DNA of 64,000 nucleotides, from NCBI GenBank assembly GCA_008711295.1, contig VUYV01000069.1, forward strand, positions 3,667,807 through 3,731,806. The letters are read 5' to 3'. Position 1 is the first letter of the stretch. Every line of letters starts with the position of its first letter. The stretch is from Anarhynchus alexandrinus (lineage: Eukaryota > Chordata > Aves > Charadriiformes > Charadriidae). The position numbers and the translations under genes are program-made. The notes under the pieces are model-generated. The model was not told the origin of the DNA. It did not search any database and saw only the letters and a list, made by a program, of their open reading frames with translations. Positions 38,201 through 51,900 of the stretch are shown here, piece by piece.

Positions 38201-40549
38201 TTGGATTCAATGCAATTACAAAAGGTAGTATTTTGTATTTTATTTTGTGCTAATCGGCTGTGAATAAGGGAAATGCATTGCTCTGTGTTGCGGAGCGGTA
38301 CCTTTTTTCTGGAGGCTTTATTTCTCCTCCAGATATGCACTAGCCTTATTTTTTCTGACTGGAAAAAGAGCCTCTGTCCCTGTGAACACTGTTGACATGA
38401 ATGGAGTTACGGCTATTCCTGTCATGTCTGGTATTCCCAATTTACCCTCTGCTTCATTGCTTCATAAAGAATTTTACCAGCTGCTTTGGCAGAAAAAAAA
38501 AAAAAAAGAGGATGTACATGGCGTATCTGCTTTACAGAGTAGCTGAAAAATGATGGTGGATTTAGTGATGCTCTCTTTACAAAGTTGCATAATTATGAAA
38601 AATACATGAATAGGTGAATGCTCCCTTTGCAGAGTACCAATGCAAGATAAAGATAAAGAAGTGGAAAGACTTTCTAAATTATTATCCAGAGAGGAAAGAA
38701 AAAAACCAAATGCATTGCTGATTAGGAAACCTCACATGAGGCCAGAGTGTAATGATGAATATGAATGTACAGTCATCAGTGCATAAGATGTACTGTATAA
38801 ATGTTTTCTTACACATTGATATTACTAGGAATTGGTAGTAGTCACTCCATGGTAGATGTGAGAATGGTTCTTGTATTTAATTTCGCATTGATGTACAGAC
38901 TTACAACCTATGGCAGAACAGGCTCTGAATTGCTGAGTGGAGACATTCGTGCAGACAGATGTGAATGTATGTAGGAAACCTGAGGATTTGAGTGGTGTGG
39001 GTAAAACCTGTTGTTGGACATACACAAGGAGAATTTTTACAGTCACATACACTGTACAGAGAGTGTCACTTATACCTATTTCCAGCTACATGCTTCCTGT
39101 GCGCCCACACTTCTTTTGGAGTCTCGCACTACTCTCCCAAATATGCTGTTTGCTCTTCTGTTTCCCTTTTTCTAAAGCTCACAGATGAGGAATCAGTGCC
39201 CTTCCTTACTTTTTCATTGGATTGGCCAAGAGTTCACCAGCTCTTAAGGTCTGTGCCCATGAACCTTGTCAGTATTTGTTCCATGGGGACAAAGCCCAGC
39301 ACAAGTAGTTGTCCCAACAGCAGCTCTGTGCCAGTGGTGGTGTAGCATTTCTCTTCCCCTCCTCTGTTTTGTAATATCAGTCCAACTGCTTATCCGGGTC
39401 TGGATAAAGGTAAGATGCCTCTTTTCCCCTTTTGTAATATTCTTTACTGATACTCGTAGAATCACAGCAGATAAGCAGACAATATTACCTCATAGGCTTT
39501 CCTTAGAGCGAGGGATGTTACAACTCAGGCAGAGAGAGACCTTCGTCTTTTCTGCAGTCCTGCATCAATACCAGTGAGCCCCTCACAGTTATGAAGCAGT
39601 GCTTGCAGTAGCAAAGATATACACTACCCACAATAGATAAGCTTTAGGAAAAAATGGGTGTCTAAGAACCCTGTTACATAGGAAAATCTCTGCAGCTGGG
39701 CTCTGCCAGTGTATAACATTGTTCAAAAGATCTAACACTACTGAAGATCTGATTGTCTTCAGTCTTTGCCACTTTTAGGCAAAGCTTTCAAGATGAAACT
39801 CGAATTCATTGTTGGTTGCATTTCAGATATTCTTTGTAAGTTTTTCAATTTTAACAGGAGGTAGGAAATTGAAAGCTCCTGTTTATAAGCCTTTAGTATC
39901 CGCTTAGCTTTCTAATTCTGGCAGCTGGATTTTAATATGATCATATACTTTTTGCTGTTCTAAGGTACAGAATCCAGTCTTATTTCTAAAAAACCTCACA
40001 TTTATATGAGCAGCAGAATCCATGTGAAAACTCTGATGTCTGTGCGGCACAGCAGTCGTGGCACAGCCTTTATTTTGGTGGGTACATTAATAACACTTTT
40101 GTCTTCCTTTTTCATTAAATGTGGAGCAACTTCAGATGGCTGAAGCTCTGCCACATTTGGAGGAAATGGCCCAGGAGATACTGATAGTTGACTAACGGGA
40201 AAAAAAAAAATGATTGTGCAGATCTTCTCTTATGAAACTGGACTAATAACGTGACATACAAATCTAACTTGTGTTTTCTTAAACAATATTTTTATATCTG
40301 TGAAAAACAGGGATGCATATTTAAATAGGGGAAACGAAAAACTACTATAGGCTTGCAGGTGAGAAAAAATTGAGAACAACTTCATTGTCTTAGGTGTAAC
40401 TTAGCTGGATAGTAAATTCCTGAAATCTAATTATATTAATTTTTAGTAAAAATAAATTCAAGGGAGATGTTACTTTTCTACAAAAAAGGTTCATTTGAGC
40501 AGCTGCAATTTATATGTGGCCCTGTCAGACATATATGGACCAGTTTCTT
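35241..40549. other. Non-coding DNA with scattered open frames
   Basis: No supported gene. Open frames at 38937-39577 (up to 117 codons, several overlapping on both strands) lack domains. Contents noted are T11 at 36943-36953 and A15 at 38493-38507. The A15 has no recognisable processed-pseudogene body upstream. Confidence 0.5.
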
Positions 40550-41010
40550 TTTATATTCAGTGCATACCAGTTTTAGTTCTTTTTAGCCATGCTGTCCAGC
40601 TTACAAACCTCAAGGCACCTTGAATAAGGTTTGGCGCTCAGACTGAGGTACCTGGGTATACATGCCCAGTCCTAGGTGTCCGTGCTTGCAGTAGCTGGCA
40701 AAGTTTCAACTTGTGATGAATGGAGCTCCCACTTTAATCAGTACAGCCAGCGGAGTCTGGAGAGGGATTCTCCTTGTCCTTAAGTAGGTGTCTAGAGTGG
40801 GATTTATTTCCCTAAACAAATGTTTCTAGTGTCACTAGAGATGCCTTTCGATACCTGAGATGTCTCTGGAGGGTTAGCAGATCTAACACGGGACCAATGG
40901 GAGACCCCTGTCCTCCTGGACTGGCAACTAAAAATTGGGCATGATACCCTAGATCATCTGAAATAACAACGGATACCTGCTTTTAGGCAACTAAGAGCCC
41001 TTGTGACTTG
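40550..41010. repeat. Possible unclassified ancient interspersed repeat
   Basis: A block that is GC-richer than its surroundings, with stretches such as 'GTGGGATTTATTTCCCTAAA' and 'GGGAGACCCCTGTCCTCCTG', and a recurring 'AGGTGTC' word (AGGTGTCCG near 40674 and AGGTGTCTA near 40786). The texture resembles old amniote repeats but no family can be named. No open frame of interest. Confidence 0.2.
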
Positions 41011-42043
41011 CCAGTTTCATTTCTCTCTAGGCTCCATTGACTGTACAGACTGTAGAAAAAAGTACAGGTTTTTCTTGATTGTAACAGATTATTAGAAACT
41101 GAATATACACGTGAGGACTTAAATGTAAATGCTTTAATGTGAAGCTAAATCCTGCCTTTTTGCTTCTCTCTGAAAATATGAATTCCAAATAATAAAGTTT
41201 TTTTCCTTGGTATATAAGAGTATTTTAAATCTAAATTAGTTATTGCTAAACTGTCAAAACACACTAAGGATGTTTGTCCATGATGCAAGACTAAGGTTTA
41301 TCTATGTAAAATAGAAGAGAAAGGTGCAACTCAGGTTAAAATTTTCTTGTGGTAAAGTGAAGAAATGCTAAAGAACAATGCACTGTCCTTTTTTTGTTCT
41401 AGCTGTAATGGAAAGTGGTGCAATCTCAAATTGAATTTTTAGGTAACTGTTGAGGAATACTAACTTTTAAAGACAATCCCTGGACTCTGCTTACCTTTGG
41501 TAGGGTCAAATACCACTTTCTGATGACGTTCTTTAAAAGCAGCATAAAGGAAGCCTCTGTATCACCTCATCTAGACTTTCTCCTAGATAAGTTTCTGACC
41601 TTTCTCTTCCATCTAAAGGAACTGAGGTGATCATGTGCATTCTTAATCTCAATGGCCAGCTTCAATCCATTGCCATATACAGTAGTACAAAGGGATATGT
41701 TTCCTGCTCCTTTTTGATTTTGTAAGATTTCATTTGCCTCTTCCTATTACAAAAAAATGTGGATTGTAAGCAGTTTAAATTATTTCAGAATCTATGCAGG
41801 AAGCAAATAAATAATGGTGGGGAGAGTTAGAGGAAAAAAAGAGTACGATTCCTAGTATTGTTAACATAACCACCTTATTGGCCGATCTGTTTTAAGATAA
41901 TGCTTTACTGTAGTCTTTTAATATATATTCCCTTTAGGTTTTAGCATTGGGCAATAGTAATTTTGCGGTTATAGAAGAAACACGTTGTTCTGGAAAGGTG
42001 GTTTCTCACTTTTGTTAATGCAATTTCCAAAGCGGGCAGGTTC
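41011..42043. other. Non-coding DNA, nothing recognised
   Basis: AT-rich sequence without supported genes or recognised repeats. Confidence 0.5.
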
Positions 42044-42180
42044 CACTATTCCCAGTTTGCAAGTGAAGAAACTTAACTTCATTTAGCTGGAATTACATGC
42101 TAGCTACATCACTTATCCTCTGTTTGGAAAGCACCTAGCACACTGTGATTGCTTTCAAGTGTAAATAATTTTATAATTTA
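42044..42180. mobile_element. Possible MIR/L2-type relic
   Basis: Two separate segments resemble old SINE/LINE2-type sequence. 42044-42073 is like the antisense of the MIR tail (attatccccattttacagatgagg type). 42116-42180 has 'GGAAAGCACCTAGCACACTG' followed by an AT-rich end, like the common amniote 'aaagcgcctagcaca' 3' end. The orientations do not agree, so these may be two relics or chance. Confidence 0.3.
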
Positions 42181-42340
42181 AAATGGCCGTTGCATTGCAT
42201 TCTTTGGATGTGATGCTAGGCAGGGGTTGTTCCACAATTTGTAGCAGTTTTGATGATATTTAGTATATTTTGGTAGCCTCTCCCCCCAAAAAAAAGGAAT
42301 TCCAGTTCATATAGTCATGGATAGTTCAGTCAATAATTTC

Positions 42341-42413
42341 CATATATACAATTTAAAATATATTAAAAAATAAATTAAAAATATATTAAAATATATAAAA
42401 TTTAAAATATATT
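42341..42413. repeat. A/T-only low-complexity tract
   Basis: Nearly pure A and T with repeated ATATATTAAAA and TTTAAAATATATT words. Ordinary low-complexity sequence. Confidence 0.8.
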
Positions 42414-42769
42414 CTGGGGACATATCTAAAAATTGTGACGACTAATATAGATACTAGGTTCATTTGTAAAAAAGTTAGTATCAGAAGCTTATAAATTATT
42501 TTGAAAGAAGAAAACATTATCCTTCAACTTGTGTTAGCAAAGAGGTTTTTTACCAATATAATGGGTATTAATTTGGCCAAAAAAGAGGACATGTTTGTTT
42601 TAATCATCTGGATACCACACTGTCCTTCAAGGTGACCAAATGCTATTCAGATTGCTCTAAGATACGTGATAAGATATGATACAGGTTTATCAAGTTAGAC
42701 CAATTCTGTGTTAGGTCTTGCTTTTTCACAACTTAAAATAAGCCAATAAGTAATGTTTTCAATAAAGAT

Positions 42770-42796
42770 GCACAGATTTTAAGGCCAGAAGGGACT
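42770..42796 (-). mobile_element. Possible antisense 3' tip of an old CR1
   Basis: About 27 bp match the remembered antisense start of an amniote CR1-type repeat ('GATTTTAAGGCCAGAAGGGA'). The sequence after it does not follow the consensus, so only a tip, if anything, remains. Confidence 0.3.
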
Positions 42797-42826
42797 GAAA
42801 GGAATAGAAATTCTATGATAAATGAC

Positions 42827-42893
42827 TGAGATGGGAAGGAGGGGAGAGAGAAGAGAGCTAGAAGTGAAAGTGGAAACGCAAAATAAGAAAGAA
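42827..42893 (+). repeat. Purine-rich (GA) tract
   Basis: Almost only A and G, with GGAGGGGAGAGAGAAGAGAG at its core. The purine bias continues weakly to about 43080 and produces an 86-codon open frame rich in Phe, Leu and Ser on the other strand, which is not a gene. Confidence 0.75.
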
Positions 42894-43080
42894 TCCCTTA
42901 CTAATATATTCTTCAATATTAAGCCAAACTGGAGAAGTAACTGGGTGAAACAGGAGACTGAGGGAAAAGCAGAGTGAGAAAATTAGACAAAGGAGGAGAA
43001 TGAAATTAAAGGGAATGTGGGCAGTGTAAGAGAAAAGAAAATGAATTCTAGGATCAAGAAACAGATAAGTATAAACAAAA

Positions 43081-45960
43081 CTAATATATAGAATTTGTGT
43101 ACTATAGAGTGCACACATTTCAGCAGTCTAGTCTAGATTTGGGTAGATTTGATGGGCTCTAAAGGAAAGGCATTGCGCTCTTGACTTGGTTAAAATCTTT
43201 GGACGTTCTTGGGCAGGCAGGTGGGCAAAATGGTTTTGCAAATTAGTTGTCATGGGAGGCAGGTAATCCCCCCAGTCTTAATTGCAGGGCATTTATTCTT
43301 GCATCACCAAAGCACTTCTCAGCTTTTTGACAAAGTACAGTAATAGCTGCAATATTTGATACATAATTTTTTGAAAGAACATGTTGGCTTTTAAGTAGCA
43401 TGAACTTGATCAATGGTCAGGTGAATTTTTTCCTATCTGTATGTTTTGTTTAAAGACATCAGTTAGAGCTTGAATGTCATGTAATATTCAGCTAAAGGGT
43501 CTAATTAAAATATTGTATGAATATTTGTGGTATGTAATGCAGTGGCATGCATAGGTATTCTAATAATAACTGTAAACCAAACACATAAGGGGTTTTTGAG
43601 AATAACATTCCTTCAGACTACATACATCAGACTTGTCCAGCCTTAACTTCCATGAATCAGTTCTGGATATACTGGGACTTCTTCCTTCAAGATGTGTCTG
43701 TCCCTCCTCTCCAATCCCCAAGTACTTGCCCTGGGCATTTCTGATCCACTCTGCAGGAAACACACGGTAATGTTCTCAAAACGGTTACAGGGAGAGGCAG
43801 TCAGGGAGGCAGGCGGTATTCAGGGCTCAAGTTTCTGTTCCCTCTCTAGGAAAAACAGGGGACCAGGTAGACTTAATCCCTTGATGGATCGTGCATTTGT
43901 AAAGTGAACGCAAGGGGTGCATTTTTAGTTTATGAGTTCCTGTCCTTTTCAGCTGAACAACCCCAGATTTTCCAGCTCTGCTTTTATATTAGAGGAGAGA
44001 ATTTTTACTGGTGAAAATCAATGACATGACTTAATATGATTTAAGAATGGGAGGAGAATTAGTTAAGAATAATAGATAAGGAAATATTTGTTGTAAGACA
44101 TGCTGCAAAAATCATTATAATAAAATGTGCAAGTTAGGGAAAGGGTAAAATTCCTTTAAATTATTCTGCCAGTCTGTCTTTGATCAGACTATGAGTTGTT
44201 CGGTGGTGGTGTCTCTTGCTGTGGTTCATAGAGCACCTGTATCAGTGGGGCCTTTCACCAGATACTTCCAGACACTTGTAGTAAAAATACTAATGAGAAT
44301 GAAGATAACAACACCCTGTTTGTTCACATCCATATTTACTACTAGAATGAATAAGCTGTTAACTCAGTGTATCTGATGTTGTAATTACATAGTTGTCAAT
44401 GCTGTCTTACAAATGACTTTCTCAACGAAGCCTAACTAATCTTAACTAATCCTTTGCTAGTTTTCCTAACAAGCAAGGGCAACTTTTTCTAGCTGCTCAT
44501 TTCCTGTATTTCCTGTAACTTTATATTTCTTAATTAAAAAGTTGTTTTCTTCGTTATGTTGGTGACCATGAAAAGATTAAATAAGTTCCTTCCCTCTCAC
44601 TGAATGAAAAAGTCCACGCTCACCTCCTGAATTCTGTTCTGAGATGGTACACGATTTTCAGTTAATTGAGACTGGTAGTGCTATTGCATCTTTTCCATGC
44701 TCTGCTTAGGCCTTTAGCATGAAATATTCTCCAGTGTTATCTGGAATGGACTGAGAAGACAGTTACAGAGTGCAACCAACGCTTTTTTCAGATGCATGCT
44801 GATGGTATTCTGACTGGGAGAAATATCTCTAAGGAAGTTCTTCACTGCTGAGTTTCACACAAATGGAAGATGCTTGGGTGTATTCACTTGAATTAACCCG
44901 GTGCAGGTGTGAACAAAAAAAGTCATATCTGAGCTACCATGCCCTTGTTAGCTCTGATTGTATTGCTAAGGCATGGGGAGATGTAACTCGCTGTTCTTTA
45001 TGCTACAGTAAGCTTAGCTGTTTGCAGTGAACTGTAGGAGAGCCTTTATGTACTTCTGAGCATACACATGAGATTGTTCCTTGATCGATGCTGTAAGATT
45101 GGTTGCAAGCACCAAGAGATTTCCCTGGGTTTTGTCACAGGAAGTGATCTATTCATTTTCTTCAAGATAAAATAGAAGTAACAGTTGAAGTGGGGAATAA
45201 AGCATATCCTATATCATAATGGTCATCGTGTTGTTCGTATACTTTATCTCATCTGCATCCTTAATTTGTCATGCCTTTAAGGCAACTTTTCTAGAGCAGA
45301 GATCTTTCTCATATGTTTTACTCCATCTATCAGAGTTTTCATACTCGGTTATTCTACAGCTGCTACTGTACCCTTTTTAATTGTTAACATTGCTTCCAGA
45401 TGGGTGATGCTGTCCTGCATCTTGCCAGTTGTAGAGGTGGCATATTAAAGCAATCTAGTGTTTATTCTGAGGCTGACACAGCACGCATCACTCAGCACCT
45501 TTATGTATGGAATTTCGATGCAACAACTTTCTGATGGAGAATAAAGTTTAAATGTGATGGCACTTAATTTAGATGGAGGCATGGATCCATCCCCTTAGAG
45601 TTGGCTATCGTAAGGGTCCACTGGCAGTCAGTGACCAAAAAGAACAAATGTCTCTGCACCTCTTAGTTTAGGATTGTATTTGTTTGCATTCCTGCCATGC
45701 TTGCGGTATTTGGACTATTTCAAAGCCATAAGAACAATCCTGCAGCCCCTCAGTGAGGCAGACGACCATTACCCGTATCTTGTGGGTTAGCATTTAAATC
45801 TGTGAGATGAATGGGCTGGATTGGAGACATGCTTGGCAACCATGACTGCTTATTATCTCTGAAAATCAAATCCAGAATTATTTTTCTGCCAGTGACCAAA
45901 ATCGTGGCTCTTGTGTCCCAATCCAGTGTTGCATACTCAGGTCAAGCATTAGCCAGCACC
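43081..45960. other. Non-coding DNA, nothing recognised
   Basis: No supported gene, RNA gene or repeat family. Open frames are 71 codons or fewer. Confidence 0.5.
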
Positions 45961-45971
45961 GGGGGGGGGGG
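45961..45971 (+). repeat. Run of 11 G
   Basis: Eleven consecutive G followed by CGCG. Such runs are often miscalled in length. Confidence 0.9.
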
Positions 45972-48900
45972 CGCGATTCGATGCTCACTTTGCTTGAAAT
46001 AGACCCAGATGGGGAGAGTTGCTTGATACCTGTGTACACCCAAATATATTCTTGCTCCTTTCTCCTCTTTCTCTGACTCTATCCCTCTCCCACATTGCTA
46101 AAATGCTAGCTAAAAATACTTAACTAAATCTAGAAGTATTGTGTGTAATAAAAATTAAAAACCTAGTCAGTGAGCAGGTTGATCTTACAGCAGAGTCTTT
46201 CAAGCAAGTTGTACAGCCTACAAGGATCCACTTTCAGGATTGGAGTTCTTGCAGTTAAAAACTTGCCTGTTAGGAGAAAGTTGCCTGCTTAATAAAGTAT
46301 TTTTTGTCTTTTTTTTTTTTTTTTTAATTTAAGGATATGAAAGGAATGCAAAAAAAATTGCAATACCAAACTAAGAGGTGCAGAGACATATGTTCTTTTT
46401 TGTCACTGGAGGAACAGATAGGATCTATGTGAAATATGTATTTTTATTAGTATGCTACAGCTGCAAGCACAGAAAAAAACAGATTGGAACTATTCTCTTT
46501 TATTCTTTTTAATGATAAATGTACTCACCTTCAAACAAAATTAACATAGGGTATAGCATGTATTTTGAGAAAAATTTGAAGCCACCTTTGTATTTACAAC
46601 CCTTTTTTTTTTCCCTTCAACCTTGACAAATTCTTCAAATGGCTTATTTTCCTTTAAATGCTTAGCAATATATTTGCAAAAGTTATTAGTCAGGTAATAC
46701 GGTGTAATTAATTGTTTAATATCTTTAATGCAGCACTAAAATTGTAGTACTCAAGTGTTATATATTTCAAATGGAGAGACAGAAAACTGTACTGAACTTA
46801 GAAAAACAGGATTCTTACAAACAAATTATTAGAAGAATTAAGTTCCATATCTGAATAAATTTATTCTGAATTACAGCTTTACTTCAAGAGTATGAAAGGG
46901 ATGACATTTTCCCTGACTAGAGAAGGAAAAAATGCACATTCTAAAACTGTTTCCCCCATCTTTTCTTATGCAGAGGTTTTATCTGCTGTTTAATGGGTAA
47001 ACTTACTGTGAAGTATAGTTGCTTGTTTAACTTTACCCCTATTCAAGTCTTTGATTTTGGCAGGTTAGTTAATTCAAATAAAATTTGTGAAGTTAAGCAC
47101 TTTCAAGAAAAGGCATAGGAGAACCTAATTTAACCTAGAGTGTCTCTTTTATTCTTCTGTTATTCATTTGAAGTGCCCTATCAGCTTGAACTGACCAACT
47201 TCAGTCATTTTTACCCTTTTATTTTTTTCTCTAATGTAAACTGAAATTCCCTGCTGTTCGTGGTATTTTAGTGTTTAGCATCATTTAATGAGCAGGTATC
47301 ATTAAACTTAAAAGGTCCTTTTCTGTATATCTCTGATTAGTTAGTGAAAGAACCAAAGAATTCCTCTAATTTATCTTTGCTTCCTTGTTATATTTTGATG
47401 TTGGCCCATTTTACGTTTCAGTGCCTTTTTATGAAATATGAAATTATAATTTTGGTGTGAAAGTAGGACAGAAAGTGGAAAAAAATCTTTGGCACTGCTA
47501 AGATGTTTAAGCTGGTATATCTTGTTTACCAATGACCTAAGAGAATACTGTTTGTTTTTAAACTTTTACTCATATAAATATATGTGTGTGCGCTTGTGTG
47601 GGTATTCCTGTGTGTGTCTACACATATATATAGAAAATAGTTACATATTCTAATGTAAGTATTCATTATCTGTGCTTTGCAAATTTACTTATTAACCCCT
47701 GCCAGTAACCTTTGCAGCTGGGTACCCATATATTCGGCACAAAATTCTTCCTTTCTTGTACATCCAAAAATCCTTTTGAACTCAGTATTGAATTTTAATT
47801 TTTAGCAAATATAAGATCAAGGTCCAATTAGTTGATGATACAAAGTCTGTGGAATGGAAAAACTGAAAATTATCAGTTATGAGGGCATTGTACTTGTTTG
47901 TATATTGTCTTTAAAGTACTAATAAGAACAGATTACTGGTTTTATAACACTCACTTGTTCTGAATTTTACACTTTAAATCCTTCTTGAGAAGAACAGCCT
48001 GATTTAAGATACAGCTCTCATAACTGAAGGCTCATGTGCTCTTCATTTGAACAAGGGTTTTCTGGATCAGGACCATTGTTTATTCTATCAGTTTGTTCTT
48101 TTAAGATTTTAAAGGTCTAAATGATTTAATCAATACTGAAATGAATCATTTCCGTTACTGAGATATTTGTCTAAGGTAATTCATCATTTGATATAGATAT
48201 TGCCATGTTTTAAATAGTGACAGTTATGGTAATTGATTAATGCAATCCAATATACCATTCCAATATCCATTTCCCATTTTTGATGTGCTAAAAAATATTC
48301 CAGCATTTTGATTTTCTTCTTATTTTCTTTTATGAAATAAAATCCGGGAGATAGAAACACTGCGTGAAGAAAAAATAATGAGGGTTGAATGGAAGTAAAG
48401 GTCAGATATTATGTAGAAAGTTGCAGATGGCACTGTATGTCATTAACATTGCTAACATCTAAAAAGATGTAACAGTGCTGCCTACTGGTAAGATGTAGTA
48501 GTATTAAAGCATTAAAGTCAGTGTAGTGAAATTGTGTGTGTGCCATATCCTTCATTGTAACAACAACGTTCTCTAGTTTTTTTCACCCTGGTAAGTATTG
48601 ACAAGATTCATGGTTTTGCTTCAGGATTAATAACATATTCTTACATGTGTCACTTGCATGGAAACTGGATGTGCAAAATAGAAGATGTAATTATTTTTCA
48701 TGGATACTTATAAAATTCTGTTCTAACATAATCATATGCATTCTGAAATTTTTGTAGTGGAATTGTCTATATCAGGTATAAAATTGTTTTTATTAATAAT
48801 GTTGCCCTTCTTAGAAATAAGATGCCACATGGAAAACAGTCTTATTTCATGTTACTTGTAAAGACTTTGTAAAATGCAAAAATGGCAACCATTTTAATAG

Positions 48901-51900
48901 TACAAAATAAGAATACATAGCAGATGCAGAGCTTCTTGTGCAAGAAAATAAAATCACTTTATAAGCACTCAGTAGTTTTACTTTTAAGGATGGAGAAACT
49001 AAGACAGTTAATTACTGAAATTAAAATTTTAAACTTCATTGTCTAAAGGTAAGCTCTTAAATACATATTTCTGTGTTATTTTCAGGAGTAAGGAACTATT
49101 TCACCCCTTTGGTAATTAGAAACTTTTGTTGAGATATCTAAGGGAGTTATGAGCTTGCCTCTATGTGTGCCATTTCAAAACAGGGATTGACATCAAGAGT
49201 ACAGTAAAATTGGGGTGTAACCTAGTGGGCAATCTTCCATCTCCAGTACAGCACTTTGTCTGCAGATGTTATTAATTACAAATGGAGGCCAACTATTTAC
49301 TTACATTGATGTAAGGAGCTCCCTACCTATTTCTTAAAAAAAAAAAAATAATTCCACAATTATTCTAGAGTTAATAAATGGAAGCTTTTTGAGACAGTGG
49401 TCCTATTTGAAGACACTCCCAAAAGCAAAAGACAGAGGTCAAAGAAACAGTCTGGTCCCCCTATGGTAAGCTTCTTTAGCCCCAGCAGTGAGGAGCTGGA
49501 AATACTGAGGAGTTCTCATATCAGCCAGGCAAGATGTAGTCATTCATATGCATAGTTCCTTCTTCCCCTGGTGTAGGGCCTCTTTCTTGTGTTGAAATAT
49601 CTTCCCTGGGAGTCGCAGACTGTAAGCCAGGGCTGCCTGCAGGAGCTCGGTATCAGTCATGGAGATGATTCAGGGAGCTAATGATACTTGTAGCTAATTA
49701 TCTCATGCCACCTTGTCCTTGATTATCTTCGGGAAAAAGGAAGAGATGCTACAACAAAGAACTAATCTGGTATCTTCTGCCACTCTTCTACTTGAGGCAT
49801 CTGTTGAGATAATAGGAAAAAATAAAAGACTAGTTCCAGGAAAGCTGCCTCTTCTCCTCTTAAAAGAAACTGTTTGGATATTGCTAGTTAATGTGGCAGT
49901 TTATTTCAAATGTGTAAATCAAGGATGTATACAGCTGATAGTAACTTACAACCTTTTAGAGGGCTGCAGGAACACAGGTATTTTGTAAGTTTCTGATAAC
50001 CAGTGAAATCTGAATGCATAATTTTTAGAATGGGATGCTTGATCAAATACTAGTAACATTTAGGAGGCAATTTTTACAAAAAAGTGGTCACTACAGTGTT
50101 ATGCCATGCATAGTACCAGACCTGGTTGACTTGCACATGTTTTATGCATCTCATACCTGACTAACAAAGATACTGCTGTGTTCCACATGATTACATATCA
50201 TATCTCAAATACAGTTTTACATGTAAATATCTATGTTATCACTCAGAGGCAATAATTCTTTTAAAAATTAGGTCACCCCTGCAAAGAAAATGGAGTTTGA
50301 GCAGCACTCCCTCTCCAAACTTTTGAATTTCACTGAGAGTGGAAGGGATGTGTCTTTTTCCCCTCACTTCATCCACTTCTCCACCTTTCTCCTCTCAGTG
50401 AGATTCAAGCCCTAACAGATAACATTGGATAAATGCAGTCAATAAAAATTTAGGATCACATTTATGTTTGATTAGCCTGTTTTTCATTTCTTATAATTTT
50501 ATCTGACTGCCAAATCTAAGCAATTGAGCCCCGTGACACAAAGAATTCAGTACATCATAACATATTGACTGAGAAAGCATTAATAAGTACTGTATAACAT
50601 TATTATCCCTGTATCCTAAGCAGGCATGATATGAAAACTGCATTTGCATTGTTGTAGCCATTTTTGCATTGTTCTTCCAGGATGAATACAGCAAGTAAAA
50701 TGTCATCATAGATTATGTAATAAAATGTCTGAAAGTGTAATGCAGCCATGTAAAAATGCAGTTTAACATGATGTGCTGTAGCATAATGCAGAGCAATTAG
50801 ATAAATTACTGTTAAAAATAGATGAAAAATCCATTCCAATGTATGCTTAGCTCACAGAGGGATATTCTCTTCTCTCATGCCTTAAAACCCAGAGTGGAAG
50901 GTCCAAGAAGCTGTCAGCCTCATTTTATTTTCCATCATGAGTATTGAAAGAAAGTAAATTTGACTCAAAAAACTTTAAAACTTCTCTTCAGCATATACTA
51001 CATTCAGGGAGGTTCAAGAGTTTCTACCTGCTCTTCCTATATAAGAAACTAAGATATCCAAAATCAGAAAAGAAGGATAGAGAACCCCAAACTGTGTTTT
51101 TAACTCCTTATCCTCAACTCAGTGCTATTTTCTTAAATGATCATCTCTTCCAGTTATATGCCTAATTGGCTGAGGAGTTTTGGGTGTGAATCTTTCTTGT
51201 GCAAGGCTAAGCCCACGATCTACCAACTGGATAGTCATCAATTTGTGTGAAGTTCTGTGGCCATAGCAGAATAGCTGATCAGGCAGGTACACTGAAGGAT
51301 CCTGCAATGGTCAAAACAGATCAGGCTTGAGAAAAATGGTTTGTACCATATTAGCAGAAGGAGATGACTTGGATAAATGGAAGATCACTTGCAGAAAAGA
51401 AAGATACTGAAGAGCACTCTTCTGCAGAGGTGGAGAGCTCCAGGATAGTTTAGAACCCAAGGATTGCTCAGTAACATTGGAAAATATGAAGGAAGGAAAT
51501 GTGTGCAAGTGTTTTTTATTTTGCTGCCAGCTATGTGTTTCTAGTGGTTTTTTTTTGTTTTGGTTTTTTTTTTTTTTTGAGTGAAGCAACAAAAACATCA
51601 CTAGGATGAGCCTTGGTTTCACTGGGGTACCGCTGCAACTGGATTTTTAGGCTGTGTGTAGACTGTTAAATAGGACGTATCCAGGATCATCCCCATGCTC
51701 TGAGTCCCACTGAACAGAACAGCTGATGTCTATAGTGTAAATTCTCTAAGCTTCCAAAGCAATTTGTGGCAAGATCCACCTGCTTATTTGGAATGGTTCC
51801 TGAAATGTTCTCACTTCTGAACTGTGCCTGCAAATTGTCTAGGAGAGTGCTAGCTGGCATGAGTGAAAAGCATTTCAAGAGCAATTTTAACAATTTAAAA

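Noticed and set aside
38493..38507. A15 run as the tail of a processed pseudogene
   Set aside because: Nothing resembling a coding sequence or a flanking duplication upstream.
38937..39577. Cluster of open frames of up to 117 codons on both strands
   Set aside because: Mutually overlapping on both strands, no recognisable family and no splice structure.
45972..45990. GCGATTCGATGC as a tRNA T-arm
   Set aside because: No matching acceptor stem, D arm or anticodon arm nearby.
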